This document shows positions 39,801-50,400 of a stretch of DNA of 64,000 nt, piece by piece. Made by a program: the position numbers and the translations under genes. Source of the stretch: Leuctra nigra. Taxonomy: Eukaryota; Arthropoda; Insecta; Plecoptera; Leuctridae. The stretch is taken from positions 23,797,108-23,861,107 of the forward strand of contig OW203763.1 in NCBI GenBank assembly GCA_934045905.1, read 5' to 3'. Positions within the stretch are counted from its first letter, which is position 1; each line of letters begins with the position of its first letter. A model generated the notes under the pieces. The model saw only the letters and a program-made list of their open reading frames with translations. It made no database searches and was not told where the DNA came from.

Positions 39801-39978
39801 GATTAAAGTTCATACTTCCAGTGTGGCAATAAAATAATTGCATGCATTCGATGGTTACAAAATCGAGTGTTTTAATGAGATGTATTTCAATGATTTCCAG
39901 GGTTTTAACGATGACGAGTTTCTGGAGGTTGACAGAAGTGACATGGACCACGCCGAAGAAGACTTGAGTGAAAGTTAG
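1129..39978 (+). CDS. Apoltp: Large lipid transfer protein, apolipophorin family; probably apoLTP-II/I precursor (5' partial)
   Basis: This secreted lipoprotein scaffold loads and carries lipid in haemolymph. Fifty-four exons were joined by splice consensus and phase; every junction keeps frame, and the coding sum is 11,705 nt (3,900 codons plus stop). Visible in order: vitellogenin_N helical part (residues 1-500 of the partial protein), beta-rich lipid region (500-2650), helical region (about 2,820-3,277), VWD (3,320-3,500), C8 module (3,500-3,575), VWA-like domain (3,590-3,800) and an acidic tail. Apolipophorin-II/I precursors are about 3,350 residues including the N-terminus; this one must exceed 4,100, as in apoLTP, and no RXRR-type furin site was seen in the joined exons. 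The first exon begins in phase 1, so the start codon and signal peptide lie upstream. All introns are GT-AG except one GC-AG. Family assignment is very secure; apoLTP rather than apoLp-II/I is inferred from length and tail. Confidence 0.85.
1367..5696 (+). repeat. 60-bp tandem satellite built on the exon 1 splice-donor junction
   Basis: About 72 head-to-tail units, nearly all 60 bp. Each carries GGGGAAGTAAGT, the same 12 bases found at the true exon 1 boundary (GGGGAA|GTAAGT, 1361-1372), so the array starts exactly at that donor. The first unit is 49 bp and lacks 11 bases; later length variants are +3 (near 2030), -2 (near 4447) and +8 (GCTAATAG near 4702, 5010 and 5138). About 68 units keep an intact GTAAGT. 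Each unit also has a 7-bp inverted repeat GTAAGTG/CACTTAC with a 6-base loop. Because 60 is a multiple of three, long open frames run on both strands; these are not taken as genes. The copy number in an assembly may be collapsed. Confidence 0.97.
5697..6319. other. Remainder of intron 1 after the satellite
   Basis: AT-rich intron tail before the exon 2 acceptor. Near 6,110-6,190 there is a minimal tRNA-like segment with a box-B-like CCGGGTTTGATTCCC at 6169-6183, which may be an old SINE fragment; no clear A box was found. Confidence 0.35.
7626..7627 (+). promoter_or_regulatory. Non-canonical GC splice donor of exon 5
   Basis: Exon 5 must contribute one base to make the V of QVGSYVWSHL with exon 6. 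Only the boundary CAAG|GCAAGC fits, giving a GC-AG intron (7626-8707). The flanking match to the GC-donor consensus AAG|GCAAG is strong. Confidence 0.85.
7752..8030 (+). mobile_element. tRNA-derived SINE
   Basis: 279-bp element with pol III box A (TGGCCGAGTGG, 7763-7773) and box B (GGTTCGATTCC, 7805-7815), a conserved core, and a 3' end CCATTAGCCTCGCTGCAGAA followed by a short A-run. It is flanked by 8-bp target site duplications ATATTAGA (7744-7751 and 8031-8038). Not a functional tRNA gene, because the cloverleaf does not close after box B. Confidence 0.9.
10877..11126. mobile_element. Possible degenerate MITE
   Basis: The two ends are loosely inverted copies: GGACTGGTATTACCATTAG on the left, and the reverse complement of the right end reads GGGGCCATAATTACCTTTAG. 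No target duplication was identified. Confidence 0.35.
11218..11428. mobile_element. Tc1/mariner-like MITE, copy 1
   Basis: 211-bp element with about 28-bp terminal inverted repeats (CACTTAGCCAAACAAAAC on the left, reverse complement of the right CACTCGGCCAAACAAAAC) and TA on both sides (11216-11217, 11429-11430). A second copy in the same gene lies at 26619-26833. Confidence 0.85.
14735..15075. repeat. Diverged tandem repeat, about 145-bp unit
   Basis: About 2.3 copies. The anchor CAAATGGTGGCAGA recurs at about 14761, 14910 and 15050, preceded each time by TTTGATACGATG or a close variant. Confidence 0.8.
18743..19299. mobile_element. MITE with TA target duplication and internal palindrome
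   Basis: 557 bp. Left end GGGTAAAAGCCCAGAAGTGG; the reverse complement of the right end is GGGTAAAAACTCAGTAGTGG. TA flanks both ends. An internal perfect palindrome (18926-18941 with 18952-18967) repeats a CCATTACTGG theme also seen near both termini. Confidence 0.75.
20534..20662. repeat. Small fold-back element with 22-bp perfect arms
   Basis: GGTTTCTTCGGTGATGCTCT starts the left arm (20534-20555) and its exact reverse complement forms the right arm (20641-20662), with an inner imperfect GCCCTGAAG/CTTTTCAGGGC pair. It begins 69 bp after the exon 24 donor. Confidence 0.85.
22207..22262 (+). mobile_element. 5'-truncated SINE 3' end
   Basis: CCATAAGCCTCGCTGCAGAA and the following GCGACG...CAGAC-A-run match the last 55 bases of the SINE at 7752-8030 with a few changes. 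The rest of the element is missing. Confidence 0.75.
25348..25852. mobile_element. 505-bp fold-back DNA element
   Basis: Ends are inverted (AGGTGATGCAAGCGC versus reverse complement AGGTGATACAAGCGC). Two further inner pairs are perfect: 25394-25410 with 25650-25666 (17 bp) and 25444-25458 with 25602-25616 (15 bp), in nested order. Target duplication not clear. Confidence 0.75.
26619..26833. mobile_element. Tc1/mariner-like MITE, copy 2
   Basis: 215 bp, about 85% similar to the copy at 11218-11428 by eye, including the internal CAGAAGTCAGTCTAAGCGAT. The left TA is at 26617-26618; the right one has decayed to TT. Confidence 0.85.
29866..29897 (+). repeat. Dispersed 32-bp repeat (three copies)
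   Basis: GGTGCTCGCTTATCAACGCG and the following 12 bases resemble 217-248 and 31302-31331, all on the same strand and all in lipoprotein introns. Family unknown. Confidence 0.6.
29981..30252. repeat. Long inverted repeat, about 100-bp arms
   Basis: Left arm 29981-30081 and right arm 30157-30252 are reverse complements with one mismatch and one 5-bp indel; the spacer is 75 bp. Arms start with TAAGGAACCTTCCCATCATT. No coding capacity. It may be a fold-back transposon or a recent inverted duplication. Confidence 0.9.
30300..31664. other. Rest of the large intron before exon 38
   Basis: AT-rich with a moderately GC-rich block at 30,480-30,700, a TTG-rich stretch near 31,080-31,120, one copy of the dispersed 32-bp repeat (31302-31331) and an AT dinucleotide run at 31518-31550. 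The block at 30,480-30,700 may be an old transposon piece; no family recognised. Confidence 0.4.
32125..32815 (+). mobile_element. LINE-like remnant (3' end)
   Basis: Positions 32544-32732 encode an acidic reading frame (EKWWEDVDRWRRLVEKVEEE-type) ending in TAA, followed by a short 3' tail, AAAGATTATT and an (ATT)n tract at about 32,786-32,810, which is the layout of a 5'-truncated non-LTR retrotransposon. A GC-rich block at 32,125-32,430 upstream is unlike the neighbouring intron and may belong to it. No reverse transcriptase motifs seen. Confidence 0.4.
35172..36762 (+). other. Apoltp exons 43-47: VWD domain and C8 cysteine module
   Basis: Exons: 35172-35301, 35438-35649, 36045-36201, 36274-36527, 36623-36762 (partial residues 3278-3575). 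VWD starts with GPQHFGTFDKRFFEYHGSC (F-x-T-F-D and G-x-C motifs), then KTAGLLGTMDNEPSSDF, the usual calcium-site region. It is followed by cysteines spaced as in a C8 module: CESFF, FSHCF, FMKMC, EVCTAAVAYMQAC and PDTCVTC. Introns 34775-35171 and 35650-36044 show nothing; 36763-37182 begins with a GT microsatellite and is otherwise AT-rich. Confidence 0.85.
36780..36820. repeat. (GT)n microsatellite
   Basis: About 20 GT dinucleotides starting 17 bp after the exon 47 donor. Confidence 0.95.
37183..38226 (+). other. Apoltp exons 48-52: von Willebrand A-like domain with degenerate MIDAS
   Basis: Exons: 37183-37383, 37460-37581, 37666-37787, 37870-37981, 38095-38226 (partial residues 3576-3805). 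SSDVVFIVEAKDC matches the first VWA strand, RFAVVVFGG the second, GDIFGAIGYAAKLAF the MIDAS-adjacent helix and KTFILLPCTNC the next strand; ENDITLHILMND fits a later strand. The D-x-S-x-S metal motif is replaced by V-E-A-K-D, so metal-dependent ligand binding is unlikely. The domain call is by pattern only. Confidence 0.65.
38652..38679. repeat. Poly-C tract
   Basis: 28 bases, C with one T. It ends about 20 bp upstream of the palindromic element at 38699. Confidence 0.95.
38699..38843. mobile_element. Palindromic MITE-like element
   Basis: 145 bp. CTGTAGGCAGCAGGCGATCT on the left pairs with the right end (24 of 27 positions over the arm), and an inner arm ATTAGTTCAACTTGGAGTC pairs with GACTCCAGGTTG-GAACTAAT. 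No clear target duplication. Confidence 0.7.
38923..39978 (+). other. Apoltp exons 53-54: Cys-rich segment and acidic C-terminus
   Basis: Exons: 38923-39134 and 39901-39978. Exon 53 carries a compact cysteine cluster (ECQNCECTADNNGMSYMEC followed by FPCDH). Exon 54 encodes a short, very acidic end (GFNDDEFLEVDRSDMDHAEE, then DLSES and TAG at 39976-39978). Exon 54 is supported by a good acceptor (ATTTCCAG) and correct phase; the alternative is read-through after exon 53 to a stop at 39,237. Intron 38227-38922 holds a poly-C tract and a palindromic MITE; intron 39135-39900 shows nothing recognised. Confidence 0.75.
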
Positions 39979-40235
39979 ACCGTATTCAAGGACGATGAGG
40001 GCACGAAAACGTTTAGTTATATACCTATTGTAAATAGTTCATTCAATATAATAAGGATTATGTTAAGTAAAATGTTGTTGAACATGTAGATTAATTAAAG
40101 TATCTCGTACATTTAAATTATATTTAGAGTTAAATTTTGTATCAACATTTACTTTGTAACTATTTAACATACAAAATAATAATTCCTTGTAAATAATTAA
40201 ATGTACCTGTGTTCTGTATCTTCCCTAAAATATTA

Positions 40236-40241
40236 AATAAA
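40236..40241 (+). terminator. Polyadenylation signal of the lipoprotein gene
   Basis: AATAAA lies 258 nt after the stop codon in AT-rich sequence and is the first canonical hexamer seen downstream. A 3'UTR of about 280 nt is inferred. Confidence 0.6.
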
Positions 40242-41463
40242 GTTAAGTTATTCAATTTATGTTATACAATTTGAAAATTATTATCTCATATTATCTTAAT
40301 CTTGAATTCCTATTCCTAGTTTATCTTCACTTGGCGCAGTTAGCAGTGACGACATTGTCTACATTTGGGGAATGAGTTTTAAAACAGAACGAGTTCCCCC
40401 ATTTTAAACCCGAAAAGCAATCACTTTCTTTTATGTTGGGAACGAACGTGAACGTTAAGGCAATTATATAAATACAATTAAATCACAAGTTCGTTTACAA
40501 AAATGTACAACTATTAATTAATACATAAAACATGACATTGGGTACCATTCTCATTACTTTTTCTGTGTGTTTTTATATTCATCATAAATTTTAACTCATC
40601 ACAAGAAAACAATAACTTGTGTATACCTACTTCGTTTTATTGAACTTGAACATTTCGTTCCAAATTATGAAAATTAACTTGAATTTATACTTTTAAAATA
40701 ATTGATAGTTTTGAAAGAAATTTCACCAACACTTTTCACTCGACTCCTGCATCAAGAACTTGACCGCAGCGTTCAGATTTTCCACAAAGATTTCAAAGAT
40801 TTCAAAGATTCCAGCGGAGTCCAAAATTACACTCGTAGCTTAGCACCTCTCATAGTCGAATTATTAGTGAATTTGATGTATACATTATTGAACATTAGTA
40901 ATAGGATTACCCACTCCTTCGTTTCTTTCATCTTTCATCACTTTTCATCATCATCATAATTTGTATTTATTTATTTTGTTCCACCTCAGTGGCTCTTCCA
41001 CTGTCATCATCATCATCTCATTCTAATCACCATTCACCCTCATAATCATTCAGAGACGCGAAATAACCTGGAGGTTGAGGCATTATTTAATAACAGAAGC
41101 TATTACCCACATATTCATATTTACTGTCCACACTGTTCATATTTAGATATCCCACTCTAATAGATATAGATTATATTAGATTATAATAGATAATATATTA
41201 GATATAATTTTAGTTGGAGGTAAAGTTCTCATCACATTTTGCAGAATGGGTTAGTGATACTTAAAGATTTTGGTAGAAATCATTTTTAAATATTGGCGCT
41301 CTTTTTTGAGAACGCTGATCATCCTGTTTCCGGTCTCTGGCTGGCCAATGGCATTGGCAGTGCTTGGCGCCTTTACAAGTTTCGAGATCATCTCACCCTT
41401 GCTGGTAGCACGGTGTCATAAACTGCGGTTCATTACGATTCGTTCCTCTAAAAATACTTGAAA
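40242..41463. other. Intergenic region between the two genes
   Basis: AT-rich, with (TCA)n-like stretches around 40,930-41,030 and a low-complexity TAGATATA run at 41,150-41,215. The CSTF1 promoter and 5'UTR should lie in the last few hundred bases, but no TATA box or initiator can be named with confidence. Confidence 0.4.
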
Positions 41464-44400
41464 ATGAACGCAGCTGATACAATTAAACACGAGGAACATG
41501 TTAAAATCAGAGAAAAGATGTATCGCTTGATGATCAGGTAAATAAAGCAGTAAACAGTTTTCTTAGATGGTTAGGTAGGTAGGTAGGCTACCTACCTAGG
41601 CTAGGTAGTAGGTACTACCACCTACTTGGTCAACTAAGGAACTTGCTACCTACCTCTACCTTAGATGTCTTTAAGTAATGGTGATTGGTGACTGTCTTCA
41701 ATGATTATGTCGATTTTTACTTGTGTATCATTGCAACGTTTAAGTCAATCCCACAACAAATTATTCCTACCTGTAGGACCTACCTTAATTTCTTTTAAAT
41801 GTTGATAAATCATTATTCACCAACTAAGCCAATGTGGCTGTAGGCATGATCTCCATTTCCCATATAAAACCATATCATTTTACAGCCAACTGTACTATGA
41901 TGGTCACCAGCAAATAGCAAATGTGCTATCAGTAGCCGCATGCATGACGAAGCCGTGTCCTCCCTCGGATCGTTGTTTCCACGTCATCAAGAACGGATTG
42001 ACTCAGCTACCGGAACATGGCCACGATCCTCTTTTCCCGGGTACACCAATTAGCACGGACCAGAAATTGTCGCTTGGATCAGGATTAGGTAAGCACAAGA
42101 TTCTTTGCAGGTAAATAAGCTGAACAAGATATCCGCAATTATAATAAAACGAAGAAGTTAATGTTCGGGAATGTATGATAAAACTCCTGCTCTGAACATC
42201 ACGGTCTAATCCACCAGAGCAGACTGCAACTAGAAGGTATAGTGGCTGTCCAGAGTTGGAGTTTTATTGCATAGATTGCAAATTCTCAGGTTTTTCTCAA
42301 TAATCAGCATGATTCAATTATTTGGAATAACTTGTATATTGCATGTTCTCTCTACGACGTCTGCCATCACTCTCTTCCCTCTCGCGAAGTGTTGTGCATG
42401 TCCCTCATTCTTCCTCCTGGAGACTCCTCCTCAGCATGGCTTCCTACATCCCCTGCCCACAGGTGTGACAGGCCTACGCCTTCCTTGTGTTAAGTCACCC
42501 AGCGGCCATCACGTCATCTTCTTCGGCTGGAGTTGTCCCGGGCGTCTCTCCAGAATGGAATTACTCGATTGTTATAATTTAGATCCGTGTTAATATTTTT
42601 GCATTATCAGTTTGAGTGTGAACGAATTTCCATGACAACTGGTAGGTACCTACTATTTCGATTCACCAACTGGCCGAGTTCTGAATAACTGATGCTTTCG
42701 TAATGTAGTGTACTTTTTAGCAATTAATTACTAGGTATAAAAAAGTTGCACCGCCCAGTAGTTAGACACAAATTTCATCAGATAAAAAAACATCTATTAA
42801 GGTCCATTCACACGGTTGATTGCACGCAACTAATTGGTATACTTGTACCATAAGTTTCATTGGATGTGCGCGATATTCCAGTTCAGACGACAAAGTATTC
42901 AATCACACGACCTTGTCTGCTTCTAGAAGGCGTATGAACTAGATTTTGTCTTTTGTTTTTGTTGAAATGTTCCAGAAGGAAGTTATTTCATCTTTATTTC
43001 GTCTCATCTCTAATTATTTGTTATAATAAAACAATAGTGATTACCGTTCTAATGTCAGTGTACACTTTCGGAGCCATCTTGATTTCCTTGTAAGTACCAC
43101 GTGACTGAAATTCTCACATCTGATTGGTCAACGACGCCAATCGGGCATCTTCAATCGTCCAGTTTAGAGCTAGTCTCTATACTCCCGATTCGATCGGTAA
43201 TTGGTATGAATCGGATGATTGGCCAGTTCACACGCGCACATCCAATGAGACTTATGGTAGAAGTATACGAATTAGTTGCGTGCAATCAACCGTGTGAATG
43301 GACCTTTAGGTACAAGGTCGGAAATACATCTACCTACCAAGAATAAGTTTATTGGTCAACTACCTATCTTTGGCAAAACATTTTTTTCCTGTTGTAGAAT
43401 TTCTACAGATCATTTCTAAAGTTGATTTGCCAAAATATTTCTGATTTTTTGATCAAACATAACAGAATTTATTCTAATCAGTCATCCCCCATATTTGGGC
43501 AAATAAAATGGACACATTTCTCATCTTTAATTTCACAAGAAACACCAATTCTCATAAAATGCAATGGTCTTTCGGTGTTGAAAAATGCAAATCACAAGTA
43601 AAAACCTAGTAAATAACTAAATATTAATTAATTATTTGGCCAATTTTCTTCTTAAGAGTCACTGTACCTAAACTAAAAGATATCCGAACACAACAGTCAC
43701 GCTTGTTCTCTTTGTCTTCGTGTAGATATGGAGTTAAATAATGACATAGATCCTGGCTCGCCGGAGCCATGGATGTACGAGACGGCTTACGTGACATCGC
43801 ACAAGGCAGCCTGTCGAGCTGGCGCGTTCAGTCCCGATGGAACTCTAGTTGCTACCGGCAGCGCCGATGCTTCCATCAAGGTGTGATATGGTGTAGAATT
43901 AATCATATTTTGCTTTTGTTTTTCAAAATGAATATCTTTTTGCCAATCATCAGAATTTCCTTGGGCATAAATAATATATCTGAAAATCAAATGTGACTTA
44001 GTTTCAAGTGCAGAATGTATTCATCTGCTGCGTAACTGTAAACTGCGATTACAGCTCATATTTTATTGGGCTGAGCGAGTCTTCAGAATCAAAGAGATTG
44101 GAATTGTTCTCACACATTGCTCAAATTTCCCACTCAACTTTTTATATGAATCTGCTATCAGCAGATAATCAGGTATGGGTAAGGGAATTTAACTGAATAC
44201 TAGTTACTGTTTAACGAGAAATTAGGAGAAACAAGAATTAAATAATAATCTATAATCTTAATTAATAGGTAGTCCAGTATAATATTAGTAACTCATTAAA
44301 ACAGTTTGACTTAAAAAAATATTACTGGCTCCACACATTCGTAAGAATCATTGGGAAAGAAAATACCATTTACACATACATAAGACTTGCACAACTTGAA

Positions 44401-47400
44401 TGAGATCACTTTGTGCATAGCGGTGATTTCCTATATTCATTGGCAATGATAGAGACCCAATTTAATTGAATTTTGATTCCGTTTATTGTTTATACAAAGT
44501 GTTAAATATGCGTAAGTCAATTACTGACCTGCCGAGTGTTAAATCAGTTCTGTAGTTTACTTTTAAAAATACAAAGTGTTTTTGGTGGAAAAAATATATT
44601 TTTAGAAGTTGATCACTTCTTTGATTTACCGACTTCAACCTCTTCTGCCACTTTAAAAAGTTCCTCTAAGCAGGGCAGCATTTGTCTGATGCCGATGACA
44701 TTGAAGTGATTCTCAACGATTTTTGTCATCCGAACATCATCATTCGCTGCTGCAGAAGAACTTTTTTAACAGTAGAAGTTGCTACAGGCCAAGTTAAGGC
44801 AATAGGGAAAGTGATCAGATTCCCCAAAAAAATTCTTTTCCCCCCAAAAAATTCTTTTTTGAAAAAATAATGAAAGACCTGATTTCTGATTTCATTGGAC
44901 TTAACAAGTACTATTTAAATTTTAATGCTTTGTAACAACAGTAAACGGAATCAAAATGCAGTAAAATTGGGCTGCCAGTAAATATAGGAAGACACGTCTC
45001 ATGCGCAAAGTGATTTCACTCGAAATGTAGGTATGAGTCTTAAGCCCATTTTACATAAAGCGCGTAAAACGCCTAGAAGAGGCCGTCGAAAACAGAATGT
45101 TGATATACATTTATTATTCTTGTTAGTAACAATATGGGTGTTATTAGATATGATTAGATGGAATAATATGCACAGGTAATAAATTATAAACATTATGGTC
45201 TTATTTTGCAGTTATTTTATAGTTTATTTTATAGTTTATGTATAGTGACGTCATTTTCGCCACGCGCAGTATTGAAAATACCTCCCGACAATCAAGATAA
45301 GGTGGCTTAAAAATAAAACGCGTGCGGCGAAATTTTCGGTGGTTTTGATGGGTTAATAAAAAAAACGCAAAACACGTGTTATGTGAAAGCGGCTGTAAGC
45401 TCAAATTGTATTTATTTTGCAAATGATCCTCGTATAACAATGACATTCAAAGATAATTGATATCTTAGTAAATCTGAATTAATTTTAAAAAAACTGAAAT
45501 CTTGATCTTGCTCAAGGATCTAGCTCTGAGAGAGAAGGGTACGTAAGTCGTACATCTCAGTGTTTGTGATGTTGTAATTAAATGTAATTATTTAATTTAA
45601 CATCACTGACTCCTTTCTGTGTGAGTCCCATCAAATAGTACTTACACACAATTATGTGGAAAATAACAAAATTATTTGCAGAATGATTTTCTAAATATTC
45701 CATATTTTCTCAATACTCTTTCATTACAAAATAGTTTGTACAAACTGAAACAGGTATTCAATCTTCATTGCTTAAGGGCAAGGATCGACTGACTGATCCT
45801 AGAGAATCAGCCCTAATTGCTATTGTAGGCGGTGTTTTTAAAGGTAAATAAGGCGGGACCAGATTTGGGGACGAATTTGTTGTCAATACTGTGATTGGTC
45901 TAGCTGGGAACAATGTTTGATAACGTTGCCTTCCGACTGTAGTTCCCATGCAAAAAATGTAAACAGAAGTGAGATCGGAGACCCCGAGTATTATTTGTTA
46001 TGATCCCTGGGTCCAGACTGGTTACCAAGTCAAATGACATAATTAGCATCACTTTCACAACACGAACAAAATCATCGTGGATCAAGAATGATCACACACG
46101 CAATTAAGTGTTCAACACCTTATTTAATAGATTGCAAATCCTTTTATTGAGTTTTATTCCAACCATTATAACGGCGATATATGACACTGATCTTATTTCA
46201 CCACCTGAGAGTAAAGGCCATTGGACAAATTTGTTTACGAATAGGTAGGTAGTCTCATTTCTCTCTGGGTTCTTTACTAAGAGAATATGTAGCTATCGCA
46301 ATCAGAGAAAGAAAGTAATTTTAGATTTTGTGCATGTGGTTCTTGTAGTAGAATGTAGACACTGTCTACTGTCTACTTCTTGTAAGTAGAGAGTAGAAAA
46401 TACGAAAAATAACTAAATAAAGTAAAAAAATACACATGAATATTTCCAGCCTTTTCTCCGGACCATATAAGTGGAATGTTGTGAAATTTATAAATCAATG
46501 AGTTAGGTAACACGATGTTGAAATTTTTAAATAATATCATATCAATAATTGCTCAAAACTAGTAGAAAAAAATCAACAAAAAGTCACACATTTTAAATTT
46601 TGAATCCTTTGGCACTACATCGAATTTATTATTTTTAAATGGAATGGTATGGAGTAAAGATAACGGTCAATAATACAACAATGAAATAATTATTCGCCGT
46701 TTGTCTGACAAATCATTGCTATCGGTGACCTACCTGTGTTCGGGATTAACGTGTGAAATAACTTGTAAAATGTATAATTATCATTCAATTGCTATGATAC
46801 ACATTGCAACCAAAAATATTTCTTTACCTTTATAACATACAGTTTTCAGTTATAAATTATAAAATAGTGCATACAGTAGAGACACACATTGATGTGCTCT
46901 TAGCGGGCGTCGAAATTCATCGATTATTCAGTATTCTGCACTAGCAATTGTAGACGGGAAACCTGTTCGACATTGTTGTCACAATGAGAATAAATACACA
47001 TCGTGACATAACCTTGCCGAGATTGACGCAAGAATAATAGATAGCCCGAGATGCTACTATTTGCAGTGAATTATTATGGATGCTTAGCGAAGTGTTGCCA
47101 ATTTCAACAATAATTATTCAATTCGCAGAAATATTTTTAAATCTTCAAAAAAAAATTACATCTTCAAATTAAAATTTAAAATAGCATAAAAAATAATAAT
47201 AAGTAAAGTCTGTGTCAATACAGCGAATTTTGTTACGACAAATAAAATTATAAGAAAGATTTGTACTTGGCAGTTTTGAATATCAACATTCTATGTGTTT
47301 CTGAAAATTTTCATTTACATTTTATCAACTTACAATGAAAATTTAATTTTAGGATATTTCCAATCATTTTAGACGGTACCTATACACTTTATAATAGGAT

Positions 47401-50400
47401 CATCAAAGATTTTTCTAAATGAGGTAAGATGAATAAGACAGCTCCGAGGTCCGTCTGTCTCCAGTCGTCGTTGATTGCGTAAATGCCGGGGGAAGGGATC
47501 ATTATTGTTGACATACAAACTCTCGCTATCAGTGCACTATTTATATTTCCATGCTGTCTATTAGGACCCTCCCATCAGTGGCGTGCCGAACCTATCTTGA
47601 GGACTGTGCAAATTCATTGACGAGTATACCCACCCACCCCCAATGGTCATTTATAATAGCAATAAAAAATACACAAAAAACGGCGCAGCGATTTTTTTGT
47701 TTTTAGCTTCGTTATAGAACGGGTTTAAAATGAGTTAACAGGTAGGTACTATATTTTTTAAAGAAAACAAAAAAGTCGATAATTCATTTGAAAAAAGCAC
47801 ACATAAAAATGCCGCGCAGCGATTTTTTTGTTTTTGGCTACCTTAGGATGCGGGTTTAAACAAATTTTACAATAGCAACAAAATCACACATAAAATAGCC
47901 GCGCAGCGAAACTTTTCGATTTTGGCTACATTAGAGCGGGTTTAAAATGATTTTATAGATAAGTACTACCTATATTTTTTAAAGAAAACAAAACAGGCTA
48001 TAATTAATATAAAAATATATAAATACACATAATAATGCCGCGCAGCGAATTTTTTGTTTTTTGGCTACCTTAGGACAGTTTTAAAATGATTTTACATTAC
48101 CAATGAAATCACACAGAAAATAGCCGCGCATAGCGAAACTTTTTGTTTTTGGCTACATAAGAACGGGTTTAAAATGATTCTACTGGTACTAGATTTTTGA
48201 AATAAAACAAAAATGTGATTAATTGATCAAATAAAAAAAACACATAAAAATGCGGCGCAGAGAATTTTTTGGATTTTGGCTCCCCAGGACGGGCTTAAAA
48301 TGATTTTACATTCTACTCTGTTTTTGAAGGAAAACAGAAAAGTCCTTAATTTATATAAGTGATCAGATTACGCATAAAAAAGCCGAGCAGCGATTTTTTT
48401 TTGAATTTGGCTACATTAGAGCGGGTTTAAAATGATTTTATAGGTACCTCTATATTTTTGAAAGTGACCAAAAAATGTCTATTAAAAAAAAAAAACATAT
48501 AATAAAGCCGCGCAGCGAATTTTTTGGATTTTTGTACCTTAGGACGGGTTAAAAATGATTTGACATTAGCAATAAAATCTCACATAAAATAGCCGCGCAG
48601 CGAAACTTTTTGTTTTTGGCTACATTAAAACGGGCTTAAAATTATTTTACATACTATATTTTTGAGAGAAAACAGAAAAGTCATTCATATAAAAAAAAGC
48701 CTTAAAATGCCGGGCAGCTATTTTTTTGGTTTTCAACTACATTAGCAAGCGTTTAAAATTATTTTACAGGTAGGTATAATTGTGAATGAAAACAGAAAAG
48801 TCATTAACTTAAATTTTGTAATAAAATCACATAGGTACAAATGCCGCGCAGCGAATATTTTTTTGTTTTAGGCTACCCAAGGAGGGGTTTAAAATGATTT
48901 AATGGTACATGATGATGGAAATGTATCGCAGCGATATTTATATTTTCGATGCTTATTTGCTGATAATAAATTACTATTTTCGACATGCAGGAGCATGAAA
49001 TAAAATAGAATATGATTCTCTAAGAGCTATTCTGTTTTTATGGTTCATCAAATCATTTCAATAAGTACTGAAAATAGGTCATATTGTTTATTGAATATTG
49101 TTTCATAAGTATTTTAGTATCCATCCACCCACCGAACCTTCAACCAGTTTTTGTAACCACCCAACCACCTAGTCCTACTCAATCCAAGCATTAGCACAAA
49201 TTGACATGTTTACTGCATACATTTCTTGATAGAAATTTTTTGTTCCCTTCCTTTATAGATACCTTTTTACAATATTTTTTTTTAACTATAATATTACTGT
49301 TTACTGGTGAAATAAGACGTAATCACCCTTATCACCACGTTTGTGCATGTTTGTGTGATACATGAGATACTTGAGAATGTATCACTGTTACATTATAAAA
49401 TGTGTCTCATGGTGGGTAGGTCCCCTTGCGGGGACCACCCACCCCCAAAAAATGACTGTGCAATTGCACCAAATTTAGATAGGTCGGCACGCCACTGCCT
49501 CCCATCATCCCCTTCCACACAGTTACTGGAACTCCCAGATGTTTACTTGCAACTTTAGTCGATTATAGTGCCCCTGGTTTTAGGCAAATTACCCTACAAT
49601 TGATGGTGTGAGAAAGCAAATTGTGCCTCTACCGATCAAGTTAGAAAAAAAGTTTCAAGAGCAAAGTTGCTTGAAATTAAATCTAGTTTGTGCGTCGTTG
49701 AGCCAATTTTTAAAATTAAGTTTTTTATTCTCGCAATATATAACTACTTATAACTTTAAGGTGATTAAAAATTTCAAAAAAGTGGTCAACGTTGTACAAT
49801 CTGCAATTCATTCTCTACAACTTTGTCGCTTTAACATCTAGTCTATCTTCAACGAGACGGGGCGATATCTGCTTTCCTGCCGAGGTCCTCATTCATAGGC
49901 TCTTCCTTCCCCTTAAGCATCTTAATAAATGAAATAAGTGCATCTGTATCTTTATAAACATCAATATTACCACATCAAATAAGTCATCATGACTCTAATA
50001 TGGAAAACAAATATTATTCCAAACAAAGTGTATTTTCATTTTTCAACCATCACCACGATCATAATAAGTAATAACTATTAGACCGGGGGCCAGATTCACA
50101 AAAAGTATTACGTATCTCCTAATACGTACTATCTTTGGTATTATCTTTCATTTAACATGGTGTTTTTGGTATTAAATCAAAAGATAATATGTATTAGCAG
50201 ATAATACCTTTCGTGAATCCAGCCCCAGCAATTTATGGGAGCAACATCAGACATTGAAATGTCATACTATATTTCTCTCTAATTCACAGATTCTTGATGT
50301 TGAGCGCATGCTGGCAAAATCCTCGCCTGATTCCAAGCCGGGAACTAGTATGATTGAGATACTTGGGGCACACCCAGTGATTCGCACATACTACGATCAC

